From contig CM034604.1 in the NCBI GenBank assembly GCA_020091685.1, positions 8,041,682-8,105,681 on the forward strand: a stretch of 64,000 nt of DNA, in the 5' to 3' direction. The translations under genes were made by a program, and so were the position numbers. Positions 10,516 through 23,000 of this stretch are shown one piece after another (positions within the stretch are counted from its first letter, which is position 1; every line of letters begins with the position of its first letter). The notes beneath the pieces were generated by a model. That model made no database searches, was not told the origin of the DNA, and saw only the letters and a program-made list of their open reading frames with translations. Source of the DNA: Lutjanus erythropterus (taxonomy: Eukaryota > Chordata > Actinopteri > Lutjaniformes > Lutjanidae).

Positions 10516-11580
10516 GCAAGCTAACCTCACAAACATATGGTATATTTTTATTAAATGCTGTGCATAATAGTGATTATTTGTTATAATCAGTGATATTGAC
10601 TGTTTTTTAATCAGGGTGGAGATGCAACGCATTGCACACTCAACTTTAATTTATTTGATTTACTCTTTAGTTTCTGTATTTTCTTTTTAATTTATTTCTA
10701 CTTGTACGACCTGTTCTGTGTTTACCTTCTGTCTAGTTAACAGCCATAACTAGATTGTTGTATCTCTGCATTTAGACTGGTTGAAAATATTATACTACAC
10801 CATGCAAGATGTTCTTAGGAGGTGTGATTCTGTTTGAAACAAAATGTTTGAAAAATGTTTGTCAAAGAGTTTGTCGTCATACCTTTCCTAATTGCAAATA
10901 AAGTTGCAAAAAAGCTGGGGTGTTTTTTTCCAGGGTGTGTTTCTGATTATTCCGCAGTGTAATTCACAACAGACGAGCTGCTCACAGCTGAAAATTTTGA
11001 ATTGTGGGTGGTGATGAGACAGCTCCGGAAAGATCGTGAGGAGTAAAAATGTACCAAATATTCAGAAAGACAATTTGTTAAGTTGTAGTTTGGATGATTT
11101 GATTGTTCTGACAGTGATGGTGACACATAAAGTAGGAACACTTGACATGGAAGAGAGTTTTATGGATGATTTAATAGAGTTTGGAATACATTTTACATGA
11201 AGGACACCATCAGAGGAGGAATAATGAGCTACAGGAGTGTACACTGTAACGGTCATGTGACACGCCCTTTTAATAAACAGTTGCCTTGGAAAGAATAAAG
11301 GACTAGCATTGGTCTGGTTTCTGCCATGTTAACCTCGCTGTTCAAGGTGTGATGAACAATATTGAACACCTCGACCATTATGGTTCCCCGCTCACAGCCC
11401 TGCACAACTGAACATAAAGTGCGAAGGTGTTGTGCTGTAATGAAATTTAGTGAGAAAGTGAACTCATCTGCTGTTCACTGCTGTTGCTCAGGTAAGATAA
11501 TATACATGTAGGGGTATAAATGAGTACATGTGAGCAATATAATACAGTTTATACAAGTTTTCAGATATTGATAGTTAAGC
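10516..11580. other. gene-free stretch after the DUF6729-like gene
   Basis: No further exon of the preceding protein could be read here in any frame. The sequence is AT-rich with no open frame above about 65 codons. It may hold degraded 3' sequence of that gene. Confidence 0.4.
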
Positions 11581-11581
11581 T

Positions 11582-12262
11582 TTAAAGGGATAGTTTTTGT
11601 TTTTTGAAGTGGGGTTGTACGCATTCATCCAAAGTCAGCGTATTACCTACAGTAGATGGTAGCTGGCACAACCCCCAGATGGAGAAGCAGCAGGAGTCCC
11701 AGTATTGGAAGCTAAGAAACAGATGCTGTGGATGGGGTCAGCAGAAAAATGTAATTTAGTCGCCTAAAGAAAGACCCACTATATTTAGAATATTTTCACC
11801 ACTCTTCGTTGCTGTCTAGATCACATTTTGACATGGGACACTGCTGTTAAATAAGCCAAATTTTGCTCTCTCCAAACCAACCAAATTCCATAGAATAAAT
11901 CAGTAATTTTACCTTGCAGAGTACAGGAGTTGCTGGTCTACAACTGCCTTGATCTGTTAAGTTTATTTGTGTTGTTGTGTGACTTTTGTTGTGACCAAAC
12001 TATCCTTTAAAACACCAAAGTCACACAATAACACATATAATCTATCAGATCCAGGCAGCTGTAAAGCGTCAAGTCCTGTGTTCTGCAAGGTAAAATTGCT
12101 GATTTTGTCTGTGGAGTCTGGTTGGTTTGGAGAGAATGATATTTGGTGTATGTAACAGTGGTTTCTCATCAGAAAAGGCTCTCTGAAAAACTGCAAATAT
12201 TCCAAATATAGCATATATACCTCTTACATCCCCACTTCAAATAATCTGCACCGTCCCTTTAA
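11582..12262. mobile_element. shorter copy of the TTAA foldback MITE
   Basis: The copy is bordered by TTAA at 11582-11585 and 12259-12262. The left end is TTAAAGGGATAGTTT and the right end, reverse-complemented, is TTAAAGGGACGGTGCAG. It shares TATTACCTACAGTAGATGGT and CCAAACCAACCAAATTCCAT with the 3114-4350 element, but has one hairpin module instead of two. Confidence 0.75.
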
Positions 12263-12643
12263 CTGTTTATGTTCAAAGTGGGACAGTTTTGATAATAAAA
12301 GCAAATTCAAAGAATTTTTGTGTCCTACCACCCCCAGTATTAGACAACGCTCATGCCTCCATCTACGTCTATAAGGAAGGGGACAGCACTCAACAGATGT
12401 ACAGTACATACATTGTGTTAGCTATTGACAGCAGCACTCTCTCTGCAACTTTATCTTTTTCAAGAGTAAGCCTTTCACTGTATGTATCAGTGGGTGTATC
12501 CACTGAATCACAAAAAAAGAAAATCAACATCACAAAAAACATGATTGGAGTTACATAGAATTGTATACTGTCTTAAGTGTTTTCAGTTCTCAACTAAAAT
12601 ACCATTACATAACAATAGAAATAAATTAAGACCAACTTCAAAC

Positions 12644-13053
12644 TACGGAAGCCAAGAATGGCTGTGCTTGCAATTAATTTTTTTGTTACATAATCTCATC
12701 TTGAGATGATGATCAACCAATTTAACTCTCTAGACATCAGCATATCCAGACATTTCCAGTGTCTTAAAACACCAAAGAAGTCCTGACGCTGAGTAGTAGA
12801 AACTTGAAAGTTGTCATCATTAACTGCAACTGCAAATCAAAATCGATATGTTAAGTTTTTCTGCTCAAAATCACATCACCTAATCACCATCAGTAAACTG
12901 CAGGAGCTAACACTCAGCTCTCACTCTACAGTCTATGGTCCCAACTCACCAATTAGACTGCTGGACTCTGGCCATATATTGCTCCTTTAATTTGCGAATT
13001 CGATAGAACGTTGAAAAAAGTAATTGCAAGCGCGGCCGTTCTCGGCTTCCGTA
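12644..13053. mobile_element. 410-bp MITE with about 33-bp inverted termini
   Basis: The left end starts TACGGAAGCCAAGAATGG and the right end, reverse-complemented, starts TACGGAAGCCGAGAACGG. Both run on through GCTTGCAATTA. The only four differences in the first 33 bp are CpG in the right copy against TpG or CpA in the left. The flanks share TCAAA but no clean target duplication was found. There is no coding sequence. Confidence 0.8.
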
Positions 13054-13147
13054 TCAAATCAGGGATAATATCCCAGAATCCCAAAGCAAATTAAACAATG
13101 ATTCAGCCTCATCTAGTAATAAAGTTGTCCAGAATTAATGGCAGAAG

Positions 13148-13169
13148 TAAAAAAAAAAAAAAAAAAAAA
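13148..13169 (+). repeat. poly-A tract
   Basis: An uninterrupted run of about 20 A, with no retroposon body recognised upstream. Confidence 0.8.
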
Positions 13170-14003
13170 GCTACGTCATGTTATGTACAAAAAGAACTAC
13201 AGTACATACATCATGTGTTCTAAATCAAATATTGATTGTAAACTGCTACAGCTAAAACAAACCAGCAATAACACGTGTAGTTTTGTTCATTTCATTTGTC
13301 CACTGTCGATTTACGGTTCAGTTCTGTTAATTCTCGGAAGTGCGTTTCATGAACTTGAGATGCATTCAAGTCACCTAAAGTATTGAAGTATACAGGCTGA
13401 TTGTGGGAATGCAATTACCTACATTTGTAAATATTCAATATAAAAATCTGTCTTTTTATCATTTCAGTTTCTACTACTACCTCTTTTAGATCTGTATATC
13501 CTGAGGCCACTTCCTGTTGTTCGACTCATATGTGATCAAGCCAGAGCACTCCAGTGCCAAGAAAGTTCAAACCAGACACTTCTGTAAGGAGCCACAGTGA
13601 ACAGGTTTACGTACATTGCAGCCAAAGGCACCGTTAATAGAACTACTTTACCCATAAGGCCTGTTTATAACTGTCTGATTCATTCGACATGACCTCATGT
13701 AAAGACCTAATTTAAAGTCATCCTGTCAGCTGACGTGTAATTTCCTAACAATAACCTGAAAGAAGTTTCCATCTTTGTAAATGTTTTTAGAGGATGTGAC
13801 TGGCTTCGGTGAGAGGACAATGGCTGTCATACCCAAATACAATACGCATGTTTCAGCATATAAATGTAAAACACCATGGATTAATATTACAAAAAGAATA
13901 CATTTTTTTTCCTATGGAGGTTTACATGAAAGGAAATAAGGATGCCATCATTACAATCGATGGTAGTGAAGCATGAGGCTGAAGGTGGAAATCTGTGGGA
14001 GGT

Positions 14004-17000
14004 TTAGGAGACGACGCAGCCCGTGTCCTTCTGAGGCTTCAAATCTGGTTCCTTCACTGGTTTCACCTCCTCCTCCTTGGGTTTGGCCTGCAGTTTAAAG
14101 CATCGATAACAGGGATATGAAACAACACAGCCTCACACACAGATGTAAACTGTTAAAGTTTGTTTCCACATTAAGATTTCATGAGGTCTTCCAGCCTTTG
14201 TGGGAATAAACTTGGAGGTGAGCCGCAGTACCTTGAGTATCTTTGAGGTAGCCTTAGATTTAGTGTACCCTGGTTTAAGTGCAATAAAAGTAAAAACTCC
14301 TTTGTTCCCTGTGCAATAACCCTGCTTTATCTGCACAGGCAAGTTAGCATTTTGTTTTATTGTGTTCTAGATATTGTGTGTACAGGAAACATTTTTATAC
14401 TTTCTGTTTTTGTACTTTCTTTCCATGTGGGATAATGAAATGACTGAACCGTACCTTGTCATTTTTGGCTCCCTTGGTCAGGTCAAAGGTGGCGTAGGTC
14501 TCGGCAGAGCACTGCTCGCTGAGAGGCGGCAGCTCGAAGGGGATTGGCTCAGCCAGGCCATAGCTCGCCTTCAACTCCAGCTGGGGCGCCTCAGCTGGGA
14601 CCTTATGGAAGTATCTGCGGAAATAAGTCCAAAGTTACAGTTAAAGAGGGGAAGACTTGTCACTCAGTGTAATTCCACAGAGACTTTAGTATTGCACTTG
14701 TGTTGGATCTACAACTATGATTCCAAAAAAGTTAGGTTGTTGTGTAAAAGATGAAGAAAAACAGAATGAAATAATTTGCAAATTCGTTTCAACCTATATT
14801 AAATCGACTACAGTACGAAGACAAGATATTTAATGTTTAAACTGATAAACTACCGATGACTTCTCTGGGCCCGAGCTCATCTGAGATGGACTGACTTAAA
14901 GTGGAAAAGTGTGCTGTGGGCTGACGAGTCCCCATTTCAGACTGTTTTCATTGTGTTTTCTGGGCTAAAGAGGAAAAAGCACTACCAGCAGCACTAACTT
15001 CAAAATACAGCAGCTGTGATGGTATCGGGATGTGTTAGTGCCCAAGGCATCATGGGCAACTGTCACATCTGTGAAGGCCCAATGGATGCTGAAAGTTAAA
15101 TACAGTTTTTGAAGCAACATATGCTGCTTCCAGAAAATGTCTTTTTCAAAGACACCCCTTCTTACCTCAGCAAGACAATGCCAAGACACATTGTGCACGT
15201 GTTCCAACAGTGTGGCATCGTAGTTAAAGTGTTGAAGTACTAGAATGACCTGCCTGCAGTCCAGACCTGTCTCCCACTGAGAAACAGTTCCATTTTCAAA
15301 ACTTCAATAATTAGTGTCCTCAGTTCCCAAACACTTACTGAGTGTTGTTAAAAGAAAAGCTGATGTAACACGGTGGTTCCCTTACTTTTTTTGGAACATG
15401 TTGCAGGCATCAAATTCAGAGTGTATAATGACAAAATACAATTTTCAGTTTCAGTTTGCACAATAATCTCGTGTTTGTACTGTAGTCAACTGAATATAGG
15501 TCGACAGGGATTAGCAAATCATAGCATTCTGTTTTCTGTTTTGTTCATGGCGTTCCAACTCTTTTGGAATCCAAGTTTCATTTAGCAACCAAATATGTTG
15601 CAACTGGGAAAGATACACTATGTTCAGTTTGCACACCGATGACTTTTATATAATAAGAACTCAGTCTGAAACTTCTGCAATTTTTCGTTTTACATATTTT
15701 CTACATATTTTACCAGAAAATATAATAAATTACCTTTTTGGGTCACATCTAAATTCGTTTCAGTGCATAATCTACTTCACTATGTCAACATTATATAAAA
15801 ACATTAGGCCCAAAAACATTCCTCTCAGCCATCATGCCAGATATTTTATTACAAGTGTGGGCGGTCATCTCATAATTACAAGATCATTTATGTTTATTTT
15901 TATGGGTATTTCCTTCTATGAACTCCTTTTTGTTGGTTATCAAGGGCCCTGCAATTAAATTTTTGAGTATAATTCAATTCAACTCACTTAACTGGTTAAA
16001 ACTGACATTAACTTGTAGGCAGGTCATGTTCATATTCCAAACTGTAGCGATCTAACATGTTTTCTGGGATCCATCGTTCTTAAGTTCGTATTTTTTTTGC
16101 AGCATTAAAGTCTGTGGATGTGTTGTACAGTTTCTGCCACCAGGTTGTGCCTTTGAGTAGGGTGAGTTTTGAAGCACAGATAGTAGAACAGTAACAACCT
16201 CCTCTGTTGTTGTTGTACATCACAGTAGTAAGCACAAAAGTAGTTGGTTTAAGCAGCAGAGAAAATACACTGTAAGCATCATCCACTGCTTCACTGTGGT
16301 TGTGAAGTGAGTAAATAAAGAAACCGCAACAGGATGTCAACATGAATCAGCAACTTAAATGTAAGGCTTTTAAAGTCTTTTACAATAAAAGTAAACTCTC
16401 TAAACTCTTTACTCTTGTGAGTGAATACAGTTTATTGTCAGTATAAAATTAAACAGCAAGTATATCTCCAGCCTACAGGATCAACTACCTCCAGAGGATT
16501 CAGTAAATAAATATTTAAGACCTTCCCAAACGGAATTTAAGACTATTTAATACTTTGTAAGGACTTTTATTGGTACATGTTTAAAATTAGGACTTTTTAA
16601 AGGACCTGTAGCCACCTCTGTGTCCAGTTTTATATCAATTCAATTTTATTTTTATGGTTTTTGCTATATTTGATTGGACAGCACTTTGGTCAGCTGTTGT
16701 TGTTTTTAAATGTGCTATATAAATCTGGATTGGATTGAAAACATTCTGAGATTTACTCGCCAAATGGAAAATCTACCCATAATTCACACTTTGAGGGTGT
16801 TCGTTTCAGTCCCTGTGTGAAATATCCCAAACAACTGTAAGTGAAACGGAATGGATCGATAATTTAGATTAGAGATATTTTGTGTGCTGGTCTTCAACCA
16901 AATTATTGCTTGATCATTTCTGAATGTTTTCTCCTCCAAAGTTAAAATATGTCTCATAGCATAGTGTAAGCAAAACCTACCAGATCACTGTGTGGCAACT

Positions 17001-20000
17001 ATACCTAACAGTGAAATAGTTTTGTTATGCATTATTGAAACATAATGGCCTATTTGCTGCACTGGTCTGAGAACCACAACCACATTATGTAACTTCAGAA
17101 GCAAGAAACTCTAACATACTTTCCACCTCAGAAACCACTAACGAAAGTACAGAGGACGAGGCTAATGCAGCTAACATTAACCATGTTACTAACTTAGCAG
17201 CTAAAGGTAAGCATAAACAAGCAACCAGAAACATATTCAATGCAATATATGTAGTAGAGGGTCCCTGCACGTTCACTCTATGAGCTAAGGGGTACGTGGC
17301 CTGAAAAATGTGGAAGACCCTGGGACTGAGTAAACATCTACTATAAAGCATGTTGCATTGTTTCTGCGAGGGAAGAGATATTGTATGGCACTTTTACTAT
17401 AACTCTTGTTGTGAACGTCGACACACAAGTGGCCAGTTCTGAAAATCAGGTGTGTTTACAACAAGACAGAGATGATTAACTGGCACTGACAAAAAAATGT
17501 TTTGCTGATAAGTTGTTCAGTACCAGTTCCCATTCAAAATGAAATTCATGTATATTTCAAGTATATTTCTGGAAAAGTCAAAAGTCAGCAATTGTTGCCA
17601 TTAATGCAACTAAATATCTGTGTGTATTTTCTTGCATATGAACTTGTGTAAATGCTTGCACTAGAATATGTTTGCAACTATGTCAGAAATATAGGTGTTT
17701 CCACCCAAAAAACAACAATAAATGTGCAGTCTCTGGGTCGCCATGCATGCGTGTTTGTGTCTTTCCCGACTAACTCACATGAAGCCATTTTCTCTCTGGC
17801 ATTTCTCCAGCGTGTTTTTAATGAGGCCGCCCAGTTTGAGGAAGAACAGCTGCTCCGACGGCTTGGCTGTGGTGCCCGGTCCTTTGGTCTGACGGTACTC
17901 TTTACACAGCGCCTCGGCGCGGGAGTAGCCTAAACAGACAGGTCTTCGTGTAAATACAAAACAAATCCAGGCAGTGAAGCACAGGAAGGGAAGCAAGGGA
18001 AAGATGTGACTCATGGTTTCACGATGAGATGTGTCTATAAGTAGGGCAGCAACACCCAGGAAGCAAACACACAGGAAACACCTGTGTCGTGACCTGTGAG
18101 CAGATAATTCATCACGCTTCAGCTACCTGCTACTTAACCTACTGAACTGAATCAACCCAGAGAAGAAGAACTTTCACTGATGTGTTTACTGACAAAGATA
18201 ACTGTACAAAAATGGAGCTGAATCATTGGCTGAAGAGTTTAAACTCAAATACAATACATTAACACAGCAGGTTGTTAAAAAAAATACATTTTAAGCTGAG
18301 CAGCAGAAGAAACACAAACCAGGACAGATATATACATACACTTTTCTGCCTCCTGGAGGGATCGAATAGCCTCACCACACTTGTCACTTGCCAGCAGTGT
18401 CTGTCCATGATAGCAGTACGCCTGCAAACACAATTAATGAGCATAATCAGAGGCTTGATTTATCTTTTTTCCCTGTCTTTTATAAATCAAAGCACTGTGA
18501 ACTGCTTCAGGATATGCAGGAACTTACATAAGCCATGTAAAAGTGCTGCTTCAGCTGAAGGTACTTCCTCCACTTGCTGCTACACTCTGGCTCCAAGGTG
18601 TTCAATGTGTGGTCTGCAGACAGAAATAATGGCCTTTAATAGCCTGTTCGAGCTCTTACACAAATGGTGGCAGGGTGACAATGTGTTCGAGTCCATTTTT
18701 GGGTTGACTAAACTGTGTGGAATGAAAGATGTTGATCTGTAAAGGCACTGCAACAGATTGAGCGACGCACCGAGTGTCTGAATCTCAGCACATAAACACA
18801 CAGGAGAGCTGAGGATAATCAGAGATATTAACTACAGCACTACATAGACAACAAGGCAGGACTTTTCATAGTGTTGTCATAATACAAAGTCCTAATACGA
18901 CTGTCAGAAAATGTCTTGTCTTTGTCCTCAGGTTTAAGTGATGAAATGAGATTACTAGAAATATTGCTGTAGTGTAAAATAACTTGAAAAGTACTTGGGG
19001 ACCTGTTGTACAAGAATATAGTACAGTTTGCTGATAACAATTTGATAAGTTTTCTTTAAAGGAGCAATATGTAGTCATTGTGCGTCGTGGAGTCCAAACA
19101 GCAAGTTGCAGACATAAGGCTGTATATTAAACAGGTTGAAATCCTGTTTGATATACAACCTGTTATTAATTAATTAATATACAGTGGTTGAAACAAGTTG
19201 TCCCCTCGCCCTCTCCTCCCCTGACACAGCAGGGGCAGGCAGGATGGATGAAACCTCGTAAACTGACAAAAAGCGACCATGAGTCCTCCACTGTAAGTTG
19301 ATCAGCTGTTTATAACAGCCTGTTATCCTGAAAATAAAAGCTAGCTGCTCCAAAATAACACACTCTGGACGATGAGTTAAGTGGCTGCCTGACTCACTGC
19401 CTGCCAAACTCCATTGACACTTTGCTCAATTTAACAGTTATAAACATCTGCGCCTTCTACAAGGTTATTAATGATTTCTTATGACTCATAAACAGACACT
19501 TACTCATTCTGTGCTTTAATTTGAACTCCGATTAATGCAAAACAGGCATACAAAAATATTAATTCTGCACAGGAATGGAAATTTGAAAGGGGGATGCCAT
19601 GGCTGTAGTGTTCATGAAGTGAGTTTTTCAACTTAAAATGTTTCCTTGACACAACTGGTCATATGATGTATCACATTAATAATATACAGGGGTCTCCTTT
19701 AATATAATGTAAAAAATCTGCTCTTGTAATAATGAATGGGATACTGTTATGATTTTAGAATTGCGTTATTAAAAATGCTGTAATAAAAAGTACAGGAAAT
19801 TAACGACATATGTAGGCCTATGTATGTAAAAAATGGAAATTTCCCCTTTTAAATATCTTTCCTGGCCTGCTGAGTATAGATTTCTGAGTTAACAAGGTGC
19901 ACCATGAACTCACTGTTGGTACCCATGTGATTTGCTATACAAAACTATGTAGATTTCAGAGTTTATGAGGTGCATCTGAATGCATCATAAAGTCCCCGGA

Positions 20001-23000
20001 CCTGCCTGTGTGTCATATTTCAACACAGGAAGCTGAAGAGACAAGCAGTGTGCCTGTAAATGACACCAAAACACGGTCGAGACTCTCAGAAACTCACCAA
20101 ACGGAAAATCTACACAAATTTAGCGCTTGGTAGGTGTCCATTTCTGAACCCGAGGCCTTATCATTTGATTGGCTCTTCTGTTCACCCTTTACAGAGACCA
20201 CCGATCAAACTATTTTAAACAAATATCATCTGATAACGATTAGTGGCTCATGATCAGCATATCCTTATTTATAGGCAACACAAATGAAATGCATTTCTAC
20301 AAAACTGTGCTTCACAATTTAACTTGAACTACTGTGGTTCCTGTATCACTGATAAGAGTCTCTCATGATCTCCAGATTATTCCACAGTGTTTTACACAAA
20401 ACTAATATCAAATAAAGAAAGAAAAATGACTTCCAAAACTAAATAACCACCGTAATACTTGAACAGGTATAGTGAAAAGTGCCACAATACTGACCAGCTT
20501 TTTGATAGAAGTTTGCTGTCTCAAATGCCAGCGCTGCGATGAGTGTGGCATTATGCTTCAGTTCAATCGCTCTGGCAATTGTCACTGTAAAAAACAGAAA
20601 CAGATGATCAAGAAATACAAAGTGAACACAAATTAATACAATTAGAAGATGATTAGGGATTATTATTGTTGTAATATTTATTATTTCTACTGTATTTCTA
20701 CTAGTATCTACTGTCATTGGACTCTGAGTTTTGGTGTGGAAAGATGCCTCTTAGATCTTTTCTGTCAAAGCAAAGCATAAGTCCTGATCTGTAATCTTTT
20801 TTGTATTTTCAAATAAAACTAAAACACTTTGAGAGATAGACTGGTTATAGGATATATATAACACAAAATTATCTTACCCAAGATAATTACTTTGTGGGGC
20901 TGCAACTAACAGTTACTTTCATCATCGATTTATCTGTCGGTTATTTTCTCGATTAATCAATTAGCGGTTTGGTCTGAAAAATGTCAGAAAATGTAGTATT
21001 CAGATATAATTTCAGATTATGGCACATTCAACTTTATTTCCTCTGGTGGACATCCTGTCTTGGATTAAGATCTGCTAGTTAAATAAAGTAGGGCGACGAT
21101 ATACTAGTATCAACATAAATCGTAAAGATATTAGGGTGCAAAGATGTCACCACTATCATGACACAGTGACAAGTTTTACCATTCCTGCTCATCATGGTTA
21201 CACAGCGAGTTAAGAAAAATACATCTCTGTAGCCAAACTACATGCAGCTCAGACAGTACAAACTAACAAGATAAAAGTTACTGATTCTTCAGAAGAGTCA
21301 GTTGAATTTCAGATCAAAACATCAACAGAAAGTCATTACTAACAAACACAAACAAAAGAAAAAAGGTGTATAAACCAAGTAGAAAGATGTATGCTAGTTG
21401 TAGCTACAAAAACAGTAGCATAAGTCTATTGTGCTTTATAACGGCTACTTTACCTTCTTGTGCCTCTGCTTGGCACTGGATGATGTATGCATCCATCACT
21501 CTGGGCTCCAGGTCTCGTCCCTTTTCAGCTGGGGTGATGAGACGAGGGATGTGGACCTCCTGTAACAAACATGCCAGAAAATCAGTAGCTGAGAAGTTGT
21601 TTATTTTTTCCTTATGCTTTATGTTTGAGAGGATGTATTCATCTGACTGAGGCCTGCGCACTGCTGGAGGAAATAAAAAAAAAAAAGAAGTGCTGTTGTT
21701 TCAGGGACTTTAGCAGCCTGCATAGTAGCATAGCAACTCCCTTAAGTATGTATTTTTCATATTTCTAGTAGTGTTTCTAGTTTTGGAGATATCAGCCATA
21801 GAGAAGTTGGTCTTCCTTTCCATATAATGACAAGGAACAATTTTCTTTCTACCAAACTACTCCTGCCAACCCTATCACCGTGCAGAAGGAAGTGTGCATC
21901 TATATATGGAGGAGATGCTTGTGCTTGTGACAGCGCGGGATGTAAACATTAATGACATTCTCCTCAGCTGAGGTATGACATGAGCACTAAGCTACCTAGC
22001 ACAGTGATATGGAATATGTAGCTCGATAAACAAAATAGTTCCTACCAGGGATGATCCTGGCGACTAATTTCTAATTTAAACTAGTGGACTAGTCGAACAG
22101 TAAGAAAACACTCGGAAAGCAGTTAAGATTGAGCACGATTTATTAATTAATAATATTACTTACTATTAACGTCGTCTGAAAAAATACTGTGTGTATTTAA
22201 AGTCATTTGAGGCCATTAATCACATTCTACAATCGCAAAAAGGTGTTTTAAATGCTGCTGAAATGTGCATCATTTTGCACCATGCAATATGAAAATTGCA
22301 CATTCACCTTCAAAACATGACAAGACCTCATTAAATGCTTCACCGTTTCAGAGCAAAAAGGATCACAGAGTCTGCAGGTAAACAACATTGTTTACCCTGA
22401 GCTAATGTTACTCGCCAGCCTGCCACACAGTGTGGCTAACGTTAGCACTGCTAGCAGCAGCTGCTGCTCTGCTTGCACATTTATGTCTGTGTCTGTGCTG
22501 AATGTGGTTACACATTGCTCTAGTTGAGTGGTTCTATGCTAGTTTATTCTGACACAGCCTACGTCCAACCTGATTTCCATTTTCTAGATTAAAATACTGC
22601 CAAACTGCTTTGGTTTTATGAGCAGTCATCTGTCCAACTTTGCTGATAAAAGCATCCAGGCCATCTGGGCATTGGCCCTGTCGTCCGACGGGGCCGCAGC
22701 CCCGACTATAGAGGCAAAAATTAACTGCCACTGTACATGAAAAAAATACTGATAAATAGTTTAACCAAGTAGTATTTCTGGTTCCGACTAGCGAGGGTGC
22801 TGCGTTTAATTGTATAGTCAACTAATCACACACAACCGTAGTCCCCACATGACACTCCTCACCACAAGACCTGTGGATTATTGAGGAACTAAGTCATCAT
22901 ATTGGAGAGAAGGCTGACATCTCTGGCCGATAGCTCCAAAACTCGGCAACTAACAGCAAAACAAACTAGACAGATGGACAGCACTACAGGTAAGAGGAAA

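Noticed and set aside
14374..14754. 126-codon plus frame
   Set aside because: Antisense shadow of brox exon 11.
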